In this document: in pieces, positions 6,541 through 10,853 of the stretch
Position numbering within the stretch: position 1 is the first letter of the stretch
Layout of the letters: every line of letters begins with the position of its first letter
Assembly: GCA_029555885.1 (NCBI GenBank)
Contig: JAKPQT010000737.1
Coordinates: 1-10,853, forward strand
Reading direction: 5' to 3'
Source: Chloroflexota bacterium
Lineage (GTDB): Bacteria; Chloroflexota; Anaerolineae; CG2-30-64-16
DNA: 10,853 nucleotides
Program-made: the position numbers and the translations under genes
The notes under the pieces: model-generated
What the model saw: the letters and a program-made list of their open reading frames with translations, nothing else
Databases searched by the model: none
What the model was told of the DNA's origin: nothing

Positions 6541-6897
6541 ATGAATATGCCTGAGTTCTGGGAGCGGCTGGATGAGCTGGTGCGCACTGGCACGGTCGTG
6601 ATCGACCGGCCGGCAGGCAGCCGTCACCCACGCTATCCGGAGTTCGCCTATCCGCTGGACTACGGCTACCTCGCCGCCACGCGCGCGGCTGACGGCGACG
6701 GCATCGACGTCTGGCGCGGCAGCCTTCACGTGGACGGCGCGGTGAGCGTGACCGCCATCGTGGTCAACGTTGACCTGGTCAAGCGCGACACCGAGCTCAA
6801 GCTCCTGCTGAACTGCACGTCCGACGAAGCCTGCCGGATCCTGGCAACGCACAACATCGGGCGGCAGTCGGCCATCCTCATCGCGAGGCCCACTTGA
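6541..6897 (+). CDS. Short inorganic-pyrophosphatase-like protein
   Basis: This 118-residue protein resembles family I inorganic pyrophosphatases but is about two thirds of their usual 170-plus residues. YPLDYGYL (37-44) and DGDGIDVW (51-58) match the core block, with D51, D53 and D56 at the places of three metal-binding Asp residues of the E. coli enzyme. D78 and D83 have the spacing of the second Asp pair. The N-terminal Glu/Lys/Glu region of the classical active site is missing; instead it starts with a helix and RPAGSRHPRYP (23-33). It may be a small phosphohydrolase or a divergent pyrophosphatase whose substrate I cannot assign. ATG 6541 is chosen because GAGG (6528-6531) lies 9 bases upstream. 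Its stop overlaps the start of the next gene, so the two are probably translated together. Confidence 0.75.
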   Translation: MNMPEFWERLDELVRTGTVVIDRPAGSRHPRYPEFAYPLDYGYLAATRAADGDGIDVWRGSLHVDGAVSVTAIVVNVDLVKRDTELKLLLNCTSDEACRILATHNIGRQSAILIARPT

Positions 6898-8516
6898 ACG
6901 GCGGCCACGTCGAAGCACCCCGCGCGCCGCGCAGCCTGTGGGTGCTCGCGGGCACGCTGGGCGTTGCGCTGGGGCTGCGGCTCTGGGCCATCACGTTCGG
7001 CCTGCCTTACCTCGAACACCCGGACGAACCCTTCTGGATCTTTGCGGTCCTGAAGATGGTCAAGACCGGCGATCCGAACCCGCACGACTTTATCTATCCG
7101 TCGCTCTACTACTATATCAACGCACTCATCTATCTGGTCTATTACGCCGTGGGCCGGGTGCTGGGCGCCTTCCAAAGCCTGGCCGACCTGGCCGAGCCCG
7201 TCCTGCTGATCGGCGGGTCGGGCAAGCTCGCGCTCCGGGGCCTGCTGCTCGGCGGGCGGTTCTTCTCGGTTGCGGCGGGGTGCGGGACCGTGGCGCTGAC
7301 CTTCTTCATCGCGCGGCGGCTCACCGGACGCCTGTCCGCTGCCACGTTCGCCGCGCTCCTCGCCGCCGTCTCGCCCATCCTGGTTACGCACGACCGCTTC
7401 ATGGCCCCGGATGGGCCGATGACGTTTTTCACGACGTTGACCGTGGCCGGCGCCTGGCTCATCTACGAGCGCGGCCGCTGGCGCGATTATGTCCTGTCAG
7501 GCGTGGCGCTGGGCCTGGCCGTCGGCATGAAATACAATACGGCACCCTTTGCGCTGGCCATCGTCCTGGCTCACTTCCTGCGCAAGGGTCGCTGGGGGCT
7601 GCGGGACTGGCGCTGGGTTGCAGCCGGCGCGATCTCCGTGCTCACCTTCCTGCTCACCACCCCGTATGCCCTCTTCGATACGCAGACCTTCCTTGACGGC
7701 GCGCTGATCGACGTGCGCCACTACACGGGCGGCCATGCCGGGGTCACCGGCGGCTCGCTGGCCTGGTATGTGACCTATTTCTGGCAGACCGACGGGCCGG
7801 TGCTGGCGCTGGCCGCCGCGGGCGCGCTGTGGGGCATCTATCGCCGGCAGCGGGGCGTCATCATGGTTGCGGCGACCGCGCTCGCCTACCTCCTGTTCAT
7901 CGGCGCGTTCACCGTGCATTTCGAGCGGACGGCCGTGCCGCTCGCGCCGCTGTTGGCGCTGCTCGCAGCCGCACTCGTCGCCGCGCTGACTCCGACCGGA
8001 GAGCATCCCTGGACTCACACTGCGCCGCCAGTGGGGTTGAGTCGCCTGCCCGCTCAGGGTGATTCGGGCGCCAGGCGCACGCAGTGGGCTGCGGTCGCGG
8101 CGCTGGTTGTCGTCACCCTCGCCGTGCCCCTCGTCGGGACGGTGCGCGAGGCACTCCGCCTGACGACCCCCGATGGCCTGGACATCGCGCGCACATGGAT
8201 CGATGCGAATCTGCCGCCGGGCGCGCGCATCGGCGTCGAGTCATACTCCCCCTGGATCGACCCACAGAAGTTCTCGATTCAGGGCTTCTACAAGCTCAAC
8301 GACCATCCGCCGGAATGGTATGTAGCCGAGGGTTATGACTATCTCGTCTTCAGCCAGCGCATGTTCCGGCGGTTCTACGCCGATCCGGTGAACACGGCCG
8401 CGGCCCTGGCGCAGTACGAGGCCTTATTCAGCGCGTTCGAGCCGGTCATGGTGTTCACCGATGGCGGCTACGAAGTGCGCGTGCACCGCATCGGCGGATT
8501 ACGGACTGAAGATTGA
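6894..8516 (+). CDS. PMT/ArnT-type membrane glycosyltransferase (GT39/GT83-like)
   Basis: This 540-residue polytopic membrane protein has a first helix at about 15-36, then a non-cytoplasmic loop with HPDE (42-45), the acidic motif expected for metal/lipid-sugar binding in this fold. Further helices follow at about 70-90, 120-140, 148-164, 175-191, 198-225, 242-258, 300-316, 322-340, 347-365 and 398-417. THDRFMAPDGPM (165-176) is the usual second acidic loop. The last 120 residues form a soluble domain. Such enzymes move a sugar from a polyprenyl-phosphate donor to a protein or lipid; donor and acceptor are unknown. The TTG start overlaps the TGA of the preceding gene (GAGG at 6885-6888); a GTG at 6939 is an alternative. 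The final residues and the stop codon come from a period-7 repeat (8496-8598), so the C-terminus may be newly acquired. A polar loop at 366-397 is also low in complexity. Confidence 0.85.
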   Translation: MNGGHVEAPRAPRSLWVLAGTLGVALGLRLWAITFGLPYLEHPDEPFWIFAVLKMVKTGDPNPHDFIYPSLYYYINALIYLVYYAVGRVLGAFQSLADLAEPVLLIGGSGKLALRGLLLGGRFFSVAAGCGTVALTFFIARRLTGRLSAATFAALLAAVSPILVTHDRFMAPDGPMTFFTTLTVAGAWLIYERGRWRDYVLSGVALGLAVGMKYNTAPFALAIVLAHFLRKGRWGLRDWRWVAAGAISVLTFLLTTPYALFDTQTFLDGALIDVRHYTGGHAGVTGGSLAWYVTYFWQTDGPVLALAAAGALWGIYRRQRGVIMVAATALAYLLFIGAFTVHFERTAVPLAPLLALLAAALVAALTPTGEHPWTHTAPPVGLSRLPAQGDSGARRTQWAAVAALVVVTLAVPLVGTVREALRLTTPDGLDIARTWIDANLPPGARIGVESYSPWIDPQKFSIQGFYKLNDHPPEWYVAEGYDYLVFSQRMFRRFYADPVNTAAALAQYEALFSAFEPVMVFTDGGYEVRVHRIGGLRTED

Positions 8517-8598
8517 AGATTACAGATTACAGATCGAACGCTGCAGGTTCATGCGTTGCCGACGATAATCTTCAATCTGCAATCTGAAATCTTCAATC
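8496..8598. repeat. Period-7 inverted repeat between the glycosyltransferase and GGT genes
   Basis: On the left, 7-base units run from 8501 to 8535 (ACGGACT, GAAGATT, GAAGATT, ACAGATT, ACAGATC). On the right, units run from 8571 to 8598 (TTCAATC, TGCAATC, TGAAATC, TTCAATC). Arms 8511-8538 and 8571-8598 pair at 25 of 28 positions around a 32-base loop. The element covers the last codons and TGA of the glycosyltransferase and ends four bases before the next gene's ribosome site. It is AT-rich against a GC-rich background. It could act as a two-way transcript end or RNA stabiliser; no T-run is seen. Confidence 0.85.
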
Positions 8599-8601
8599 AT
8601 T

Positions 8602-8606
8602 CGGAG
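8602..8606 (+). promoter_or_regulatory. Ribosome binding site deciding the GGT start
   Basis: CGGAG lies 5 bases before ATG 8612. The in-frame GTG at 8606 overlaps this site and is therefore less likely to be the start. Confidence 0.6.
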
Positions 8607-8611
8607 TGGAT

Positions 8612-10243
8612 ATGTCTGACCCATTGCCTGAGTTCATCTCCCGCCGTTCGCCGGTCTACGGGCGCCGCGGCATGGTTGCGGCGTCGCAGCCGCTCGCCGT
8701 GGCAGCCGGACTGGAGGTGCTGGCCGCAGGCGGCAACGCGGCGGATGCGGCGGTCGCCACCGCGGCCGCGCTCAACGTCACCGAGCCGACCTCCACCGGC
8801 ATCGGCGGCGACTGCTTCGCGCTCTTCTACGATGCACAGACCGGCCACATCAGCGCGCTCAATGGGTCGGGCCGCGCGCCCGCGGGCCTGACGCTCGAAC
8901 GGCTGGCGGCAGAAGGTTTCAATCACGAGCTGCCGCCTTACCACGCGCACACCGTCACCGTGCCCGGCGCCTGTGCGGGCTGGTGTGACCTGGTCGAGCG
9001 GCACGGGCGCCTGCCCCTCGCCCGCATCCTTGCGCCGGCCATCCGGCTGGCGGAGGAAGGGGTTCCTATCGCGCCGCTCACGGCGTACTTCTGGCAGCGG
9101 GGCGCGGAGCGGCAGTTGCGCACCGCGCCGGGCGGGCTGGAGCTGACGCTGGACGGCCGCGGGCCGCGTGCGGGCGAGCTCTTCCGCAACCCGGGCCTGG
9201 GCCGCACACTGCGCGCCGTGGCGGAGGGCGGCAAATGCGCCTATTACGAGGGCCCGATTGCAGAGGCCGTCGCCACAGTGCTCCAGGCTGCGGGCGGCTG
9301 CATGACCGTGGAAGACCTGGCTGCGCACACGAGCACGTGGGAGCAGCCCATCAGCACCACGTATCGCGGCCTGCGCATCTGGGAGTGTCCGCCCAACGGG
9401 CAGGGACTGGCCGCGCTGCTGGCCCTCAATATCCTCGAAGGGTACGACCTGGCTGCGCTCGACCCCCTCGCGCCGGAACGCCTGCACCTGACCATCGAGG
9501 CCATGCGCCTCGCCTTTGCCGATGCGCGCTGGTATGTGGCCGACCCGGCCTTCAGCCCCGCACCGCTGGCCGCCCTGCTCGCCAAGTCCTATGCGGAGAC
9601 GCGGCGCAAGCTGATCGACCCGCGGCGGGCGACCATCGATCAGCAGCATGGCACGCCGGTCGCAGGATCGGATACCGTCTACTTCTGCGCCGTGGACGGC
9701 GACGGCAACGCCTGCTCATTCATCAACAGCAACTACATGGGGTTCGGCACGGGCATCGTCCCCGCGGGCTGGGGCTTCACGCTGCAGAACCGAGGCCATA
9801 ACTTCAGCCTGGACGCACACCACCCCAACGCGCTGGCGCCGCGCAAGCGACCCTATCACACCATCATCCCGGCGATGGCGACGCGCGAGGCTGACGGCAG
9901 CCTGTACGCCGCGCTCGGCGTGATGGGCGGGTTCATGCAGCCGCAGGGCCATATGCAGGTCGTGGTGGGGCTGGCGGAGGATGGTCTGGACCCGCAGGCC
10001 GCGCTCGACCGACCGCGCTTCTGCATCACCGACGGCGCCGCGGGCGGGCATGTTGCGCTGGAGGAAGGCATCCCGCCCGCGACGCTCGACCGGCTCGCGG
10101 CCATGGGTCACCGGGTGTCCCTGGTGACAGGCTACGACCGCGCCACCTTCGGTCGCGGGCAGATTATCCGGCGCGACCCTGAAACCGGCGTCCTCTGCGC
10201 AGGCAGCGACCCGCGCGCGGACGGCTGCGCGATGTGCCTGTAA
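8612..10243 (+). CDS. Gamma-glutamyltransferase-family Ntn hydrolase, cytoplasmic (YwrD-like)
   Basis: This 543-residue protein is a self-processing N-terminal nucleophile hydrolase of the GGT family and has the family's usual length. The N-terminal GMVAASQPLAVAAG and GGNAADAAVA (40-49) and the STGIGGDCF stretch (61-69) are typical of the large subunit. HGTPVAGSDTVYF contains the predicted cleavage site, with T355 as the new N-terminal nucleophile of the small subunit. FINSNYMGFGTGIVP (370-384), TLQNRG (390-395) and RPYHTIIPAM (413-422) follow. No signal peptide is present, unlike E. coli Ggt, so it should act in the cytoplasm, as in the YwrD-like branch. It may cleave gamma-glutamyl bonds or related amides; the substrate is unproven. 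It starts just after the period-7 inverted repeat and ends 6 bases before the methyltransferase gene. Confidence 0.93.
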   Translation: MSDPLPEFISRRSPVYGRRGMVAASQPLAVAAGLEVLAAGGNAADAAVATAAALNVTEPTSTGIGGDCFALFYDAQTGHISALNGSGRAPAGLTLERLAAEGFNHELPPYHAHTVTVPGACAGWCDLVERHGRLPLARILAPAIRLAEEGVPIAPLTAYFWQRGAERQLRTAPGGLELTLDGRGPRAGELFRNPGLGRTLRAVAEGGKCAYYEGPIAEAVATVLQAAGGCMTVEDLAAHTSTWEQPISTTYRGLRIWECPPNGQGLAALLALNILEGYDLAALDPLAPERLHLTIEAMRLAFADARWYVADPAFSPAPLAALLAKSYAETRRKLIDPRRATIDQQHGTPVAGSDTVYFCAVDGDGNACSFINSNYMGFGTGIVPAGWGFTLQNRGHNFSLDAHHPNALAPRKRPYHTIIPAMATREADGSLYAALGVMGGFMQPQGHMQVVVGLAEDGLDPQAALDRPRFCITDGAAGGHVALEEGIPPATLDRLAAMGHRVSLVTGYDRATFGRGQIIRRDPETGVLCAGSDPRADGCAMCL

Positions 10244-10249
10244 GCCGCG

Positions 10250-10853
10250 ATGCGCGACCTGCTGCCGCCGCTGTTCCTCGACCGCATGGCCGCGCTGTTG
10301 GGCGGGCCGGAGAGCGCCGAGTACCGCGCGTTCGCCGCGAGCTACGACCGGCCCCCTGTCGCAGGGCTGCGTGCCAACACGCTCAAGGTGTCGGCGGCGG
10401 AGCTGGCCGCACGGCTGCCGTTCGCGCTCGCGCCCGTGCCGTGGTCAGCGGATGGGTTCATCCTGCAGGACGCCGACGAATCACCCGCGGGACGGCCGGG
10501 CAAGCATCCGTATCATGCCGCGGGGCTGTACTACCTGCAGGAGCCGTCCGCACTCGTACCGGTCGAACTGCTCGACCCGCAGCCCGGCGAGCGCGTGCTG
10601 GACCTTTCGGCCGCGCCCGGCGGCAAGGCGACGCATATCGCGGCGCGCCTGCAGGGCGCGGGGTTGCTGGTCGCCAACGAGCTACACAGCCGCCGCGCCT
10701 GGGACCTGGCCGAGAACCTCGAACGCTGCAGCGTGCGCAACGCGGCCATCACCAACGAGACGCCGGAGCGCCTGGCGGAGCGGTTCGGTGCCTGGTTCGA
10801 TGCGGTGCTGGTGGATGCGCCCTGCTCCGGCGAGGGAATGCTGCGCAGGAGCG
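10250..10853 (+). CDS. RsmF/NOP2/Sun-family RNA (cytosine-5-)-methyltransferase, N-terminal part (runs off window)
   Basis: An open frame of 201 codons begins at ATG 10250, 6 bases after the GGT stop, and continues past the window edge. Residues 1-90 are the family's N-terminal domain, with GLRANTLK (42-49) and PYHAAGLYYLQEPSA (about 87-101). The S-adenosylmethionine motif DLSAAPGGK is at 118-126. VDAPCSGEGM (188-197) holds C192, the motif IV cysteine that assists release of the RNA. The second cysteine motif lies beyond the window. The enzyme is expected to make 5-methylcytosine in rRNA or tRNA. No good Shine-Dalgarno is seen, so it probably relies on coupling to the upstream gene. RsmF fits best, but RsmB-like or tRNA-modifying relatives are not excluded. 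Confidence 0.9.
   Translation, partial: MRDLLPPLFLDRMAALLGGPESAEYRAFAASYDRPPVAGLRANTLKVSAAELAARLPFALAPVPWSADGFILQDADESPAGRPGKHPYHAAGLYYLQEPSALVPVELLDPQPGERVLDLSAAPGGKATHIAARLQGAGLLVANELHSRRAWDLAENLERCSVRNAAITNETPERLAERFGAWFDAVLVDAPCSGEGMLRRS

Noticed and set aside
6548..8637. GCCTGAGTTC shared near the starts of the pyrophosphatase-like and GGT genes
   Set aside because: Ten bases in coding sequence encoding PEF in both proteins, without a palindrome or flanking similarity; probably chance.
8597..9649. Antisense frame of 350 codons opposite the GGT gene
   Set aside because: No domain or ribosome site is recognisable, and it overlaps a strongly conserved coding sequence completely.

Overview
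The window is GC-rich, densely coded DNA with every gene on the + strand and intergenic gaps of -4 to about 85 bases, apart from about 75-95 bases around several palindromes. No stretch over 300 bases lacks a gene. Gene content and the style of the small palindromic intergenic repeats suggest a Chloroflexota (Anaerolineae-like) bacterium. That assignment is an inference from general impression; no rRNA or lineage marker is present.

Region 1 (1-5903) is a redox operon for purine-type heterocycles. It holds the 3' end of a YgfK-type NAD(P)H/Fe-S oxidoreductase, the amidohydrolase SsnA, a 61-residue protein of unknown function, a fused FAD + 2x[2Fe-2S] subunit and a large molybdopterin subunit of the xanthine dehydrogenase family. 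The order ygfK-ssnA-FAD subunit-molybdenum subunit matches the E. coli ygfK-ssnA-ygfM-xdhD block, which is linked in the literature to selenium-dependent molybdenum hydroxylases and anaerobic purine/urate breakdown. A likely flow is substrate hydroxylation at the Mo centre, electrons through the two 2Fe-2S clusters and FAD to an external carrier, with SsnA deaminating or hydrolysing a ring compound and YgfK acting as a reductase. The individual substrates are not shown by the sequence.

Region 2 (5914-6897) holds a nitroreductase-family flavoprotein, with its Shine-Dalgarno overlapping the stop codon of the molybdenum subunit, followed by a short inorganic-pyrophosphatase-like protein. Region 3 (6894-10853) holds a PMT/ArnT-type membrane glycosyltransferase, a cytoplasmic gamma-glutamyltransferase-like Ntn hydrolase and the 5' part of an RsmF/NOP2-type RNA cytosine-C5 methyltransferase.

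The most unusual signal is a set of AT-richer, short-period, palindromic elements in this GC-rich background. One lies inside the molybdenum-subunit gene: eight 9-base units forming an imperfect palindrome of about 80 bases, translated in frame as an Asp/Asn/His-rich insert. A period-7 tract lies exactly in the linker of the FAD/2Fe-2S fusion. A period-7 inverted repeat supplies the last codons and stop of the glycosyltransferase and the leader of the next gene. A perfect 19-bp hairpin with a GAA loop precedes the fusion gene, and two short intergenic hairpins share a 10-base core. Together they look like a family of small palindromic elements that can invade or fuse reading frames.
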